A DNA stretch of 64,000 bases from Sphingomonas sp. GTDB lineage: Bacteria > Pseudomonadota > Alphaproteobacteria > Sphingomonadales > Sphingomonadaceae. The translations under genes were made by a program, and so were the position numbers. A model generated the notes under the pieces. The model worked only from the letters and a program-made list of their open reading frames with translations. It did no database searches and was not told the DNA's origin. The DNA lies in assembly GCF_017304615.1 (NCBI RefSeq), contig NZ_JAFKLZ010000001.1:558001-622000 (forward strand). The letters run 5' to 3'. Positions 8,833 through 17,252 of the stretch are shown here, in pieces (position 1 is the stretch's first letter; the number at the start of each line of letters is the position of its first letter).

Positions 8833-9150
8833 CCCCACCCCCTAAGCGTTGAAGCTCGATCATCAATCATTTGCTCCGCGACAACAACCAATTCCGGCGA
8901 GCGCAAAATTGGAGTGCGAAATACGGACGATCAACAAGCTGTTGCGTGATGTGGGGCGGGCAGAAGATGTCGCCTGCTGTGCATGTGGGTGCGGATAGGG
9001 GCGGACATCCCTCGCGCGTATTGCTCTGGGCGGCGGCTGCCGCCAAAGTTCGAATTCGGGCGATGGATGGTCAAATGAGAAGCGATGCAACCGACTGGCG
9101 AGCTATTGTTCTGCTCGGCTTCTGAGCCCGCTCGACGGCCTAGGCGATCT
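8833..9150. other. Divergent intergenic region; no gene seen
   Basis: This 318-base gap separates the minus-strand esterase from the plus-strand formylglycine-generating enzyme and must hold promoters for both. I see an inverted repeat CCAATT (8888-8893)/AATTGG (8907-8912) and a GC hairpin GGCGGC/GCCGCC (9029-9044) without a T run. No convincing small gene is present. An in-frame ATG at 9085 is an alternative start for the downstream gene. Confidence 0.4.
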
Positions 9151-10089
9151 GTGTCCGCGCGCCGGTTCGTGGTTCATGTCGCCTTGGCTGCGTTCTGCCT
9201 GGTAACGGGGTGTGGTCGGGGGGATCGGGAAGCCGCGAAAGCGCCTGCCGTCGAGGCGCGCAGGGCTTGCGCAGACCTTGCTTCGGCGCCGATGGTGAAA
9301 ATAGCGGGCGGCAGTTTCGTCATGGGGGCCGATCCGCATTATCCCGAAGAGGGGCCGCCGCGTCGGGTGACGGTGAAGGCCTTCTGGATCGACGCGCATG
9401 AACTGACGAATACCGAGTTCGCCCGGTTCGTGAAGGCGACAGGCTATCGAACCGTTGCCGAGCGGGCACCGCCGCCGTTGCCCGAAGCGCCGCCCGATAT
9501 GCGGATGCCGGGTTCAGCGGTCTTTGCCCCACCGGACGGCGACGATCCGCGCTGGTGGCGTTGGGTGGTGGGAGCGCAGTGGCGCCATCCGCGAGGACCG
9601 GCCGAGAGCATCGCGGGCCGCGACCGCGAGCCGGTCGTGCAAATCGCCTATGCCGACGCAGAGGCCTATGCGCGCTGGGCGGGGAAACGGCTGCCCACCG
9701 AAGCCGAGTGGGAATATGCCGCGCTGGCGGGGGCGAAAGCCTTGCCCGAGCCCGTCGATGCAAAGGGGGTTCCCCAAGCCAATTACTATCAAGGCGTGTT
9801 CCCCGAGCGCGACCTCGGCCTCGACGGTTATCAAGGACGCGCGCCCGTCGGCTGTTTCAAGCCCAACGCCTGGGGCCTCTACGACATGATCGGCAATGTC
9901 TGGGAATGGACCAGCACGCCCGCGAGCGCGAAGGCCGACACCGGCGTGATCAAGGGCGGATCGTATCTTTGCGCGGCGAACTACTGCGCGCGCTATCGTC
10001 CCGCGGCGCGCCAGTTCGAGGAGCGCGGTCTGGGGACCGATCATATCGGCGTGCGCTTGGTCAGCGATCGGCCGATCCCACCGCGTTGA
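9151..10089 (+). CDS. Formylglycine-generating enzyme (sulfatase-activating), probable lipoprotein
   Basis: A 312-residue FGE-sulfatase family protein that oxidises a sulfatase cysteine to formylglycine. It carries GGSFVMGAD near the start, LPTEAEWEYAA, GNVWEWTS, and GGSYLCAANYCARYRPAAR with both catalytic cysteines (C274 and C279), as in true copper-dependent FGEs. From GTG 9151 the N-terminus is a short basic region, a hydrophobic core and a lipobox LVTGC (C21), which predicts a lipid-anchored periplasmic enzyme. The in-frame ATG 9085 would add 22 residues before the signal. Its probable client is the Cys-type sulfatase at 13056. Confidence 0.9.
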   Translation: MSARRFVVHVALAAFCLVTGCGRGDREAAKAPAVEARRACADLASAPMVKIAGGSFVMGADPHYPEEGPPRRVTVKAFWIDAHELTNTEFARFVKATGYRTVAERAPPPLPEAPPDMRMPGSAVFAPPDGDDPRWWRWVVGAQWRHPRGPAESIAGRDREPVVQIAYADAEAYARWAGKRLPTEAEWEYAALAGAKALPEPVDAKGVPQANYYQGVFPERDLGLDGYQGRAPVGCFKPNAWGLYDMIGNVWEWTSTPASAKADTGVIKGGSYLCAANYCARYRPAARQFEERGLGTDHIGVRLVSDRPIPPR

Positions 10090-10092
10090 CCG

Positions 10093-10135
10093 CTCTCCGA
10101 TATTTTGGCACGGATAGTGCCATAATATCGGAGAG
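10093..10135. promoter_or_regulatory. Long inverted repeat containing a TTGGCAC-N5-GTGCCAT operator
   Basis: Arms 10093-10111 and 10117-10135 match over 19 bp with one mismatch around the 5-base spacer GGATA. The right arm ends six bases before the dehalogenase ATG. The core TTTTGGCAC/GTGCCATAA has the same layout as the palindrome at 12599-12617, which marks it as a likely repressor site, although in RNA it would also be a strong hairpin. Confidence 0.6.
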
Positions 10136-10141
10136 GTCGAG

Positions 10142-11059
10142 ATGAAGGTCCTGCGAACGCCCGGCGAACGGTTTGCGAATCTGGCCGATTATCCGTTCGC
10201 GCCGCATTATCTGACCGTCACCGACGCCGACGGAACCGACCTCAGGATTCATTATGTCGACGAGGGGCTACGTGACGCCGCCCCCGTCCTGCTCCTTCAC
10301 GGCGAACCGAGCTGGTCGTACCTTTATCGCAAGTTCGTGCCCTGGCTGGTCGAACGCGGGCATCGCGTCGTTGCGCCGGATCTCCCGGGGTTCGGCAAGT
10401 CCGACAAACCCGCCGAGCGGACCGACTATACGTATGAGCGTTATGTCGCCTGGATGAGCGATTGGCTCACCGCGGTCGACCTTCGCGACGTCACTCTGTT
10501 CTGCCAGGACTGGGGCGGGCTGATCGGCCTGCGGCTGGTGGCGGCGTTCCCGGACCGGTTCGCCGGGCTGGTCGTGTCGAATACGGGGCTGCCAACGGGA
10601 TCGGGTGCGTCGGATGGCTTCGCGGCATGGCTCGCATTCAGCCAGAACGTCCCGATGTTCCCTGTCGGTGCGATCGTCAACGGCGGGACGACGCGCGAGC
10701 TGAGCGCGGCGGAGATCGCCGCCTATGATGCGCCGTTCCCCGACGAGAGCTACAAGGCCGGCGCGCGCCAATTTCCGGCGCTGGTACCGGTCACGCCGGA
10801 CCATGCTTCGGTCGCGGAGAACAAGGCCGCGTGGCAAGTGCTCGAACGGTTTACCGGTCCCGTCCTCACCGCGTTCGGCGACAAGGATGCGGTGACCAAG
10901 GGCGGCGAACGCGCTTTCATCGAACGCATTCCGGGAGCCAAGGGCCAGCCGCATACGATCATCGAAGGCGGAGGCCACTTCATCCAGGAGGATGCGACCG
11001 AGCAATTGTGCGCGCTGATCGACGCATTGGCTCGTAGCCACAGAGGAGCAGCGAAATGA
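10142..11059 (+). CDS. Haloalkane dehalogenase (HLD-I type)
   Basis: A 305-residue alpha/beta hydrolase with the haloalkane dehalogenase signature, predicted to replace a halogen on a carbon chain by hydroxyl. [11 protein letters not shown] (H53-R62) holds the oxyanion residue E55. The nucleophile is D123 in CQDWGG, with halide-binding W124 next to it. The catalytic acid is probably D249 in FGDKD, and the base is H279 in GGGHFIQED. This set matches the DhlA-type subfamily rather than serine esterases. It is translationally coupled (ATGA) to the DUF1330 gene and preceded directly by the palindromic operator. The natural substrate is unknown. Confidence 0.88.
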   Translation: MKVLRTPGERFANLADYPFAPHYLTVTDADGTDLRIHYVDEGLRDAAPVLLLHGEPSWSYLYRKFVPWLVERGHRVVAPDLPGFGKSDKPAERTDYTYERYVAWMSDWLTAVDLRDVTLFCQDWGGLIGLRLVAAFPDRFAGLVVSNTGLPTGSGASDGFAAWLAFSQNVPMFPVGAIVNGGTTRELSAAEIAAYDAPFPDESYKAGARQFPALVPVTPDHASVAENKAAWQVLERFTGPVLTAFGDKDAVTKGGERAFIERIPGAKGQPHTIIEGGGHFIQEDATEQLCALIDALARSHRGAAK

Positions 11060-11475
11060 ACTACACCAATGCAGTATTCCCCCCGCCCGAACAGGCCGCA
11101 GCGTTCTTCGGCGCCACCGACGACGGCCCGTTCGTCATGATCAACCTGCTGAAGTTCAAGGATCGCGCCGAATATGCCGACGGCAGCGACGCCGAACTGT
11201 CCGGCCGCGAAGCCTATGCGCGCTACGGCGCCGGGGTGCGCGCGTGCCTCGAAGCGGTCGGTGGCAAGGCGCTCTATGCGGGCGCGATCACCGAAGCGAT
11301 GATCGGTGAAGTCGAGGAACTGTGGGACATGGTTGCGCTGGCGCAATATCCGTCGCGCGCCGCGATGATGGCGATGATCCAGCTGCCCGACTATCAGGCG
11401 ATCGAGAAGCACCGGATCGCTGGCCTCGCGGGCCAGCTCAACCTCCGCATCAAGCCGCTATCCGCCCAGGACTAA
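11056..11475 (+). CDS. DUF1330 family protein
   Basis: A 139-residue dimeric alpha-beta-barrel protein of the DUF1330 group ([52 protein letters not shown]). Proteins of this fold often accompany catabolic oxidoreductases and hydrolases, but no reaction is established. It overlaps the dehalogenase stop by four bases, so the two are made together. Its own stop overlaps the end of the convergent MBL gene by four bases. Confidence 0.85.
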   Translation: MNYTNAVFPPPEQAAAFFGATDDGPFVMINLLKFKDRAEYADGSDAELSGREAYARYGAGVRACLEAVGGKALYAGAITEAMIGEVEELWDMVALAQYPSRAAMMAMIQLPDYQAIEKHRIAGLAGQLNLRIKPLSAQD

Positions 11476-12557
11476 CCGATCGGCAAGCGCCGGAATTCGA
11501 ATCCGCGCGACCCCGCGGGCATGCTGAACATCATGCCGTCCTCGCCGACCACGATCGGCCCGTCATAGAGGCGCCGCGCGTCGCCGAGCCAGGCAGGGTA
11601 CATCATCCGCGACGGCGTTTGCGGGATGATGTGCGTGAAGACGACGAACCGCACCCCGGCCGCCTGTGCCTCGCGCGCGACCAGTTCGGGCGAGGCGTGA
11701 TAGCCCAGAATGTCGCGCGTGATCTGCGCGATATTGGCGTTGCCGCGCTTCGTCAGCGCCGCAGTCATCAGCCCCACCAGCTTGGGTTGCAGGCCCTCAT
11801 GAAGCAGCATGTCGGCGCCGCGCGAGGCCTCCGCCAGGGAGGAACTTTCGGCGGTGTCGCCGCTGATCACGACCGAGCGGCCTTTATAGTCGAACCGATA
11901 GCCGACCGCCGGATCGACCGGCCCGTGATTCACGCGGAAGGCGGTGACCGTCAGCCCGTCGCCTGAGAAAACCGTAACGCGCGCGTTCGATCCGCGCGGC
12001 GGAAGGGCGAAGGGTTTCGCGACCCCGCCGGCACCCGAGGACGGTGCGATCTTCTGGCCGTGATGCGCTGTGCGATAGCCCGAATCGAGTGCATAGCCGG
12101 CGTCGAATCCGGCGACGACGCGCTCCACGCCAGGCGGGCCGTAGATCGGCAACGGACTGGTCGCGCCGTTCCCCGTCCAGCGCAGCAGCATCATCGGCCC
12201 CAATCCGTCGATATGATCGGAATGGAAATGGGTCAGGAAGACCGCTTCGATCCGTCCGTTGGGAATGCCCATCAGCGAGATGTTGCGCGCGCCGCCTTCG
12301 CCCGAATCGACGACGAAGATGTGCTTGCCGGCAATGACCACCGTACATGCCGCCGCCCGGCTCGGGTCGGGTAACGGCGAGCCGGTGCCGCACAAGGCGA
12401 CGTGAAGCCCGTCGGGCAAATCGGCGATCCGGTCGACACCCGCTCGCTGCGCGAATGCGGTACCGAGCACAGCCGCGCCGATCGGCCCCTGAAAGGCGGC
12501 GAACCCCACGATCGCCGCAATCGCCACGACAGCCGATACGATCATCTTGCTTGGCAT
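11472..12557 (-). CDS. Exported MBL-fold hydrolase (RNase Z/arylsulfatase-like)
   Basis: A 361-residue metallo-beta-lactamase-fold protein with an N-terminal signal/anchor segment (MIVSAVVAIAAIVGFAAF). The metal motif FLTHFHSDHIDGLG lies near residue 115; other ligand candidates are VNHGPVD, ISGDTAESSSL and FTHIIPQ. GTGSPLPDPSRAA is typical of the RNase Z/arylsulfatase-like MBL subgroup, and the export signal argues against a role in tRNA maturation. ATG 12557 follows GGAGGGG with five-base spacing; a GTG at 12563 is the alternative. It is divergent from the DUF4345/sulfatase operon across a palindromic site, so it may hydrolyse a sulfate ester or related ester in that pathway. Confidence 0.85.
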   Translation of the reverse strand: MPSKMIVSAVVAIAAIVGFAAFQGPIGAAVLGTAFAQRAGVDRIADLPDGLHVALCGTGSPLPDPSRAAACTVVIAGKHIFVVDSGEGGARNISLMGIPNGRIEAVFLTHFHSDHIDGLGPMMLLRWTGNGATSPLPIYGPPGVERVVAGFDAGYALDSGYRTAHHGQKIAPSSGAGGVAKPFALPPRGSNARVTVFSGDGLTVTAFRVNHGPVDPAVGYRFDYKGRSVVISGDTAESSSLAEASRGADMLLHEGLQPKLVGLMTAALTKRGNANIAQITRDILGYHASPELVAREAQAAGVRFVVFTHIIPQTPSRMMYPAWLGDARRLYDGPIVVGEDGMMFSMPAGSRGFEFRRLPIG

Positions 12558-12598
12558 GTGCACCCCTCCGCCGCTTTTTCCGCAGGATGCCGATTATT

Positions 12599-12617
12599 TT
12601 GGCATTATCAATGCCAA
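12599..12617. promoter_or_regulatory. Palindromic operator TTGGCAT-N5-ATGCCAA in divergent promoter
   Basis: TTGGCATTATCAATGCCAA is a perfect 7-bp inverted repeat around TATCA. It stands between the divergent MBL and DUF4345/sulfatase genes and matches the core of the element before the dehalogenase (TTGGCAC-GGATA-GTGCCAT) in sequence, arm length and spacing. The TetR-family gene at the end of this operon (14750) is the nearest candidate to bind it. Confidence 0.6.
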
Positions 12618-12672
12618 TAGATTGCGCGTTGCATTTGCGACGCTAGACTGGCGGCAAAATAGGGAGGGGCGG

Positions 12673-13059
12673 ATGCGGAAAGTGGCGCGCGCGCTGGTCG
12701 GACTTGTCGGCGCATTCAACGTGTTGCTGGGGTTGGGCTTTCTGATCGATCCGGCGCAGGCCGGGTTGCGGTTCTTTCTGCTTTCACTTGGGACGCAGGG
12801 CCTCGCGACGATGCGGGCGGACTTCACGGCCTTTTTCGTGACTGGCGGCGTCTTTGCGGTAGTCGCGGCGTGGCGCGCTTGGCGGACGCCGTTGCTCGTG
12901 CCTGTCAGCCTGCTTGGCATCGCTATCTCTGGCCGCGCGATCAGCCTGATCGCCGACGGCGCACCAGGCACCGCATTCCCGCCGATGGTGGTGGAGGCCC
13001 TGATGATCCTGATCCTGGCGATCGGTTGGCGCCATTTCGATGCGGAGGCGGCACGATGA
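12673..13059 (+). CDS. DUF4345-like small membrane protein
   Basis: A 128-residue integral membrane protein with four predicted helices (starting at VARALVGLVGAFNVLLGLGF, then ADFTAFFVTGGVFAVVAAW, VPVSLLGIAISGRAISLI and VVEALMILILAIGW). It resembles DUF4345 proteins; no function is known. ATG 12673 follows GGGAGGGG. The stop overlaps the sulfatase ATG (ATGA), so it is made with the sulfatase and might assist the membrane side of that system. Confidence 0.75.
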   Translation: MRKVARALVGLVGAFNVLLGLGFLIDPAQAGLRFFLLSLGTQGLATMRADFTAFFVTGGVFAVVAAWRAWRTPLLVPVSLLGIAISGRAISLIADGAPGTAFPPMVVEALMILILAIGWRHFDAEAAR

Positions 13060-14750
13060 AGCGCTGGATGAAGTGGACTCTCGGGACGATCGGCGGACTG
13101 GCCATCGCCGGCTATCTGTCGAAAGACTATGTTTTCCTGCATCTGCCCGGCTGGATTGCGCCGCATGTGTACAACAACCGGCCTGTCAAATGGCAGCCGG
13201 GGCCGGCGACCGCCGCGCTGCCCGCCGACCGGCGTCCGCCCAACATCGTTCTGATCGTCGCCGACGACCTTGGCTATAACGACATCAGCTTCAACGGCGG
13301 CGGCGTTGCGGGCGGATTGCTCAAGACCCCCAACATCGACGCGCTGGGCCGCCAAGGTGTGACCTTCGCCGACGGCTATGCGGGGAACGCGACATGCGCG
13401 CCCAGCCGCGCCGCGTTGATGACCGGCCGCTACCCGACCCGGTTTGGCTACGAATTCACGCCGGCCGAAGTCCATCCGCCCAAATGGTTCCCGTCTGGAC
13501 TGATCCGCACCGACGTCTCCTTCTCGCGCACCATCGCGAACTTCCCGACGCAGTGGGAGCATAAGACGATCTTCGACGAAGATGCCGCGCGGGCGCCCGC
13601 GACGACCGCCGACAAGGGGGTGCCCGGCAGCGAGATCACGATCGCCGAACTGCTAAAGGGCCGGGGCTATCACACGATCCACCTCGGTAAATGGCATCTG
13701 GGCGAAGGCAAGGGCATGCGGCCGGAGGCGCAAGGCTTCGACGAAAGCCTTGGCTTCATGATCGGCGGGCAGATGTATCTGCCGGAAAGCAGTCCCGACG
13801 TCGAAAACTCGAAGCAGGATTTCGATCCGATCGACAAGTTCCTGTGGGCGAACCTGCCGTTCAGCGTCCAGTATAACGGCGGCGACCGGTTCAAGCCTGC
13901 GCGCTACATGACCGACTATCTGACGGACGAGGCGATCGACGCGATCAAGGTCAACCGCAACCGCCCGTTCTTCATGTACCTCGCCTATAATGCGCCCCAT
14001 ACGCCGCTGCAGGCGCTCAAGGCCGATTACGACGCGCTGCCGCAGATCGCCGATCACCGCACGCGGGTCTATGCCGCGATGATCCGCGCGCTCGACCGCG
14101 GCGTGGGACGGGTCATGGCTGAGCTGAAGGCGCAGGGCCTCGACCAGAACACGCTGGTGATCTTCACCAGCGACAATGGCGGGGCGCACTATATCGGATT
14201 GCCCGACATCAACCGGCCCTATCGCGGGTGGAAGGCGACGTTCTTCGAAGGCGGGGTCAAGGTTCCCTTCTTCATGCGCTGGCCGGCGATGATCAAGCCG
14301 GGCACGCAGATCGCGGGGCCAGTCAGCCATTTCGACATCTTCGCCACCGCGAGCGACGTGGCGGGCGCGACACTGCCACGCGACCGTCCGATCGACGGCG
14401 TCGACTTGCTGCCGTTTATCGAGGGCAAGAAAACCGGGCTGCCGCACAATACCCTGTTCTGGCGTAGCGGCCCGTATCGCGTCGTCCGCGACGGCGACTG
14501 GAAGCTTCAGTTGCTCGATCTGCCGCGGGTCGCTTTGCTCTACGACATGAAGACCGATCCGACCGAGCGTCGCGATGTCGCGGCCCTGCACCCGGACGTG
14601 GTCGCGCGCTTGAAGGGGTTGATCGCACAGCACGATCGCGAGAGCGTCAAACCGGCCTGGCCGTCCCTCATCCGGTCGCCGATTGCGATCGATCGTCCGC
14701 TTGGTACCAAGCCCAAGGCAGGCGAAACCTACATCTATTGGTCGAACTGA
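13056..14750 (+). CDS. Type I (formylglycine) sulfatase
   Basis: A 564-residue alkaline-phosphatase-superfamily sulfatase that cleaves a sulfate ester. The metal ligands begin at IVADDLGYND (D70, D71). The modification site is C114 in CAPSRAALMTGR, the C-x-P-S-R form needing formylglycine conversion. LGKWHLG, NAPHTPLQA and FTSDNGG supply the other active-site residues. Residues 1-25 form an uncleaved-looking membrane anchor, so the enzyme probably faces the periplasm. The formylglycine-generating enzyme at 9151 fits as activator. It is coupled to the DUF4345 gene (ATGA) and overlaps the TetR start by one base. The substrate is unknown. Confidence 0.92.
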   Translation: MKRWMKWTLGTIGGLAIAGYLSKDYVFLHLPGWIAPHVYNNRPVKWQPGPATAALPADRRPPNIVLIVADDLGYNDISFNGGGVAGGLLKTPNIDALGRQGVTFADGYAGNATCAPSRAALMTGRYPTRFGYEFTPAEVHPPKWFPSGLIRTDVSFSRTIANFPTQWEHKTIFDEDAARAPATTADKGVPGSEITIAELLKGRGYHTIHLGKWHLGEGKGMRPEAQGFDESLGFMIGGQMYLPESSPDVENSKQDFDPIDKFLWANLPFSVQYNGGDRFKPARYMTDYLTDEAIDAIKVNRNRPFFMYLAYNAPHTPLQALKADYDALPQIADHRTRVYAAMIRALDRGVGRVMAELKAQGLDQNTLVIFTSDNGGAHYIGLPDINRPYRGWKATFFEGGVKVPFFMRWPAMIKPGTQIAGPVSHFDIFATASDVAGATLPRDRPIDGVDLLPFIEGKKTGLPHNTLFWRSGPYRVVRDGDWKLQLLDLPRVALLYDMKTDPTERRDVAALHPDVVARLKGLIAQHDRESVKPAWPSLIRSPIAIDRPLGTKPKAGETYIYWSN

Positions 14751-15331
14751 TGGCGAAAATGCAGGCTGCGGTGAAGGACGGACGGCGGCGCCGGACATTG
14801 GATAGCCGCCAGCGGATCGTTACGGCGATGATCGAACTTGTCGGCGAAGGCCATATCACGCCGAGCGCCGAAGATGTCGCGGTGCGCGCGGCGGTGGGTC
14901 TGCGGACGGTGTTCCGGCACTTCCGCGACATGGAAAGCCTGTACGCGGCGCTGACATCCTCGTTGGTCGAGCAATACGAGATGTGGCTGATCCCGTTCGA
15001 ATCGCTCGATCCGCTGGATCAGTTGAAAGAGATGATCGAACGCCGGACCGCGACGTTCGAGCGGATGTTACCGTTCAAGCGGGCCGGCGATGCGCATCGT
15101 CATATGTCGCCTGCGATCCAGGCCGAACATGTGCGCGTTACGATGCTGCTGCGGCGGCGACTGGCGTCGCTGCTACCGCGAAAGGTCGCGGAGGATCCTG
15201 CGCGCTTCGAACTCATCGATCTGATGCTGAGTCTCGATGTCTGGCAGCGATTACGAGACGATCAGTGCCTCCCGGCCGAGGTCGCGCGCGCATTGGTCAG
15301 CGAGGAGGTCTTGCGGCTGGCGGGAGACTAG
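14750..15331 (+). CDS. TetR/AcrR-family transcriptional regulator
   Basis: A 193-residue regulator with an N-terminal TetR helix-turn-helix (ITPSAEDVAVRAAVGLRTVFRHFRDMESLYAAL, residues about 38-70). The C-terminal ligand domain is unassigned. The ATG shares one base with the sulfatase stop (TGATG), so it is the last gene of the DUF4345-sulfatase operon. The two TTGGCAY-N5-RTGCCAW palindromes before the dehalogenase and in this operon's promoter are its most likely targets, which would make it an autoregulated repressor of both operons. This pairing is inferred from position. Confidence 0.85.
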   Translation: MAKMQAAVKDGRRRRTLDSRQRIVTAMIELVGEGHITPSAEDVAVRAAVGLRTVFRHFRDMESLYAALTSSLVEQYEMWLIPFESLDPLDQLKEMIERRTATFERMLPFKRAGDAHRHMSPAIQAEHVRVTMLLRRRLASLLPRKVAEDPARFELIDLMLSLDVWQRLRDDQCLPAEVARALVSEEVLRLAGD

Positions 15332-15358
15332 GGGCGCTGTCCGCCCGCTGAGGTGATT

Positions 15359-15534
15359 GTTAGCGACGCCGAACGTAGCGTCGATCGCGAGCTAACCCGC
15401 TATCCTCAAGATTGGCCGGCTTCGAGGATAGGGGAGGTTCGCTATAACCTGACGGCACCGCTGAAGAGTTTTGCGTCCCGAGGGCTGCTGCTTCCGCTCT
15501 GCAGCGTCATCCAATCTTGGGATAGGTCACCTAT
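15359..15534. promoter_or_regulatory. Cluster of inverted repeats upstream of the AraC-type regulator
   Basis: Within the 238-base gap before the AraC gene I see GTTAGC/GCTAAC enclosing GACGC/GCGTC, then CTATCCTC (15400-15407) pairing perfectly with GAGGATAG (15424-15431), and the compact palindrome ATAGGTCACCTAT (15522-15534). They may include the terminator of the TetR operon and operators for the AraC-type gene. No T run follows any of them, so regulation is as likely as termination. Confidence 0.4.
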
Positions 15535-15569
15535 TGCGATGTGCGTTCGAGTAGCCCAGAGCGTCGCGA

Positions 15570-16424
15570 ATGGGGGAAGAGACCGAGCGCGATGCGCTTC
15601 AAGCGTTGCGATACTCTCCCCCGCAGGTCTCGCTGACCAACTACATCACATTGCTGTTCGCATGGACGGAGTTGAAGCTCGGCTACGACGGCTGGATGCC
15701 AGCCGTCGACGCGCAAGTCGTGATCAGAATTGCTGGGGATGCCCAGCTTCAGACGCTCGATGGCAAAACCATCGAACTGCCACCCTTCGCACTCGTCGGG
15801 CCCTTGTCGACGACGGTCAGGATGGTCGCCAGCCCGGGCTATCGGGCCATTGGCGCGGGACTGACGCCGGGCGGGCTACGTACCTTATTTCGCGTCCCGG
15901 CATCGGAACTTGTCGATCGCGCGATCGACCTTGGCGGCTTTTTCGGCCTCGCCGGTCTGGACCAGGTGGTGCAGCAGGCGGGCGACCTGAGGGCCCCGCA
16001 TCACGGTTGGAAAGTAATCGAAGATTTGCTGTTCGATCGTCTGTGGCAGGTGTCGCCCGTCAACGATGAGCGCGTCCTGGCCGTGGATCGATGGTTGCGA
16101 AGTTCGCTGAACCCAAGCGTCGATCGTCTTGCGGAAATATTGGATTTATCTCCCCGCCAGACAGCGCGATTCACGGCGACCAGCCACGGCTTGTCCCCCA
16201 AATTGCTGGCCATCCGGAGGCGCGCTCAATCTGCCGCCGAACATTTTGCGCTTGCCGCTCCAGACGAACGGGATCTTGCCTATCTAGGATACAGCGACCA
16301 ATCGCACATGATCCGCGACTTTCGCCGCTTTATCGGCACGACGCCTGCGCGATTTATCAATGCCGAAGATGTGGCACGCCATGCGTTTGCGGGGCCGAAA
16401 ACGGTGGGGGCGACCTTGATCTAA
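15570..16424 (+). CDS. AraC-family transcriptional regulator
   Basis: A 284-residue regulator with a C-terminal AraC-type double helix-turn-helix. The first HTH is near residues 188-215 (NPSVDRLAEILDLSPRQTARFTATSHGLSP) and the second includes ERDLAYLGYSDQSHMIRDFRRFIGTTPARF. The N-terminal 170 residues are a cupin-like sensing domain without an assigned ligand. Its own start region is rich in inverted repeats. It lies between the sulfatase operon and the TonB receptor operon and could serve either. Confidence 0.85.
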   Translation: MGEETERDALQALRYSPPQVSLTNYITLLFAWTELKLGYDGWMPAVDAQVVIRIAGDAQLQTLDGKTIELPPFALVGPLSTTVRMVASPGYRAIGAGLTPGGLRTLFRVPASELVDRAIDLGGFFGLAGLDQVVQQAGDLRAPHHGWKVIEDLLFDRLWQVSPVNDERVLAVDRWLRSSLNPSVDRLAEILDLSPRQTARFTATSHGLSPKLLAIRRRAQSAAEHFALAAPDERDLAYLGYSDQSHMIRDFRRFIGTTPARFINAEDVARHAFAGPKTVGATLI

Positions 16425-16502
16425 AGGCTGGGAGAGCGGACCGTCCGGCAGGAAGCCGTCAGTTGACGAAATATCGAGTCGCTTCCGCCAGAATACCAGT
16501 TC

Positions 16503-17105
16503 TCATGGCGTCAGACCTCGCCAATAATAGACCATCGCGCGCACGGATTGCCCAAGCCACGTCAGGAAGCGCTCATCCTCTTCCCGCGTACCGCTGTCGA
16601 TCCAGCGCACATAGGCGTCGAGCATGAACGCTGCGATGGACGCGTCGAGCACCCCGATCTTGCCGGCGACGCTATCGCTCGGTCCCAGAATCTCGACTTG
16701 GCGATCCTCGATCCGCGCGATCAGTGCCGCCGTTAGTCGTTCGAAATGTCTCCCGAATACCGGGTCGTGCGAAGCATGGCGTATGAGGAGGCGCATCGCC
16801 GACCCGCGCGTGCGTGCTACCTTGAGCGTCAACCGCATCCGGTCCGCCCACCACATCGTCGGTTCGGCCGCATCGGCGTCCAGGATGCCGTCGACCACAT
16901 CGTCGAGCACCGCGTGCACGAGCGCATCCTTCGACTTGAAGTAACGATACAACACGATCTTCGACACGCCGGCGCCTTCGGCGACTTGATCCATCGTGGC
17001 CTGGCGTAGGCCACGGGCGTCCATAACGTCGGCCGCGGCAAGCAACAGGTGCTCGCGCCGCCGCTCGCGATGGGCGTCCATCATCTCGGAATAGCTCGGC
17101 TCCAT
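16503..17105 (-). CDS. TetR/AcrR-family regulator, divergent from the TonB receptor operon
   Basis: A 200-residue TetR protein. The DNA-binding domain is at residues about 15-62 (REHLLLAAADVMDARGLRQATMDQVAEGAGVSKIVLYRYFKSKDALVHAV), a textbook TetR HTH. The C-terminal domain is typical in length and has no recognised ligand motif. It is transcribed away from the TonB-dependent receptor operon, with GTTACTGGCGAGTAAC between the two genes, so it most likely represses the receptor operon and itself. The inducer is presumably the compound taken up or a breakdown product. Confidence 0.88.
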   Translation of the reverse strand: MEPSYSEMMDAHRERRREHLLLAAADVMDARGLRQATMDQVAEGAGVSKIVLYRYFKSKDALVHAVLDDVVDGILDADAAEPTMWWADRMRLTLKVARTRGSAMRLLIRHASHDPVFGRHFERLTAALIARIEDRQVEILGPSDSVAGKIGVLDASIAAFMLDAYVRWIDSGTREEDERFLTWLGQSVRAMVYYWRGLTP

Positions 17106-17187
17106 ACCCGTTGGTCGCCCAAGTCGGCGGCGAATGCAAATCCAACGAACCGGAAAGGTGCATGTGTTTACTTATCGGAAACTGCAT

Positions 17188-17203
17188 GTTACTGGCGAGT
17201 AAC
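17188..17203. promoter_or_regulatory. TetR-type operator GTTACT-GGCG-AGTAAC
   Basis: A perfect 6-bp inverted repeat, GTTACTGGCGAGTAAC, in the 147-base gap between the divergent TetR gene and the TonB receptor gene. A related TTTACTTATC lies just upstream (17168-17177). The position overlaps the expected promoters of both genes. Confidence 0.55.
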
Positions 17204-17252
17204 AGAGGGGCGCTCGATGTCGGCGCCCCCAGCACCGATGGGAGGGGACGAT

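Noticed and set aside
8871-9125. An 84-codon frame in the esterase/FGE gap
   Set aside because: No ribosome site, no homology pattern, and it spans the likely promoters of two divergent genes.
10093-10135. The long inverted repeat read as a plain Rho-independent terminator after the FGE gene
   Set aside because: No T run follows either arm, the right arm abuts the next start codon, and its core matches the palindrome in the sulfatase promoter. An operator role is preferred.
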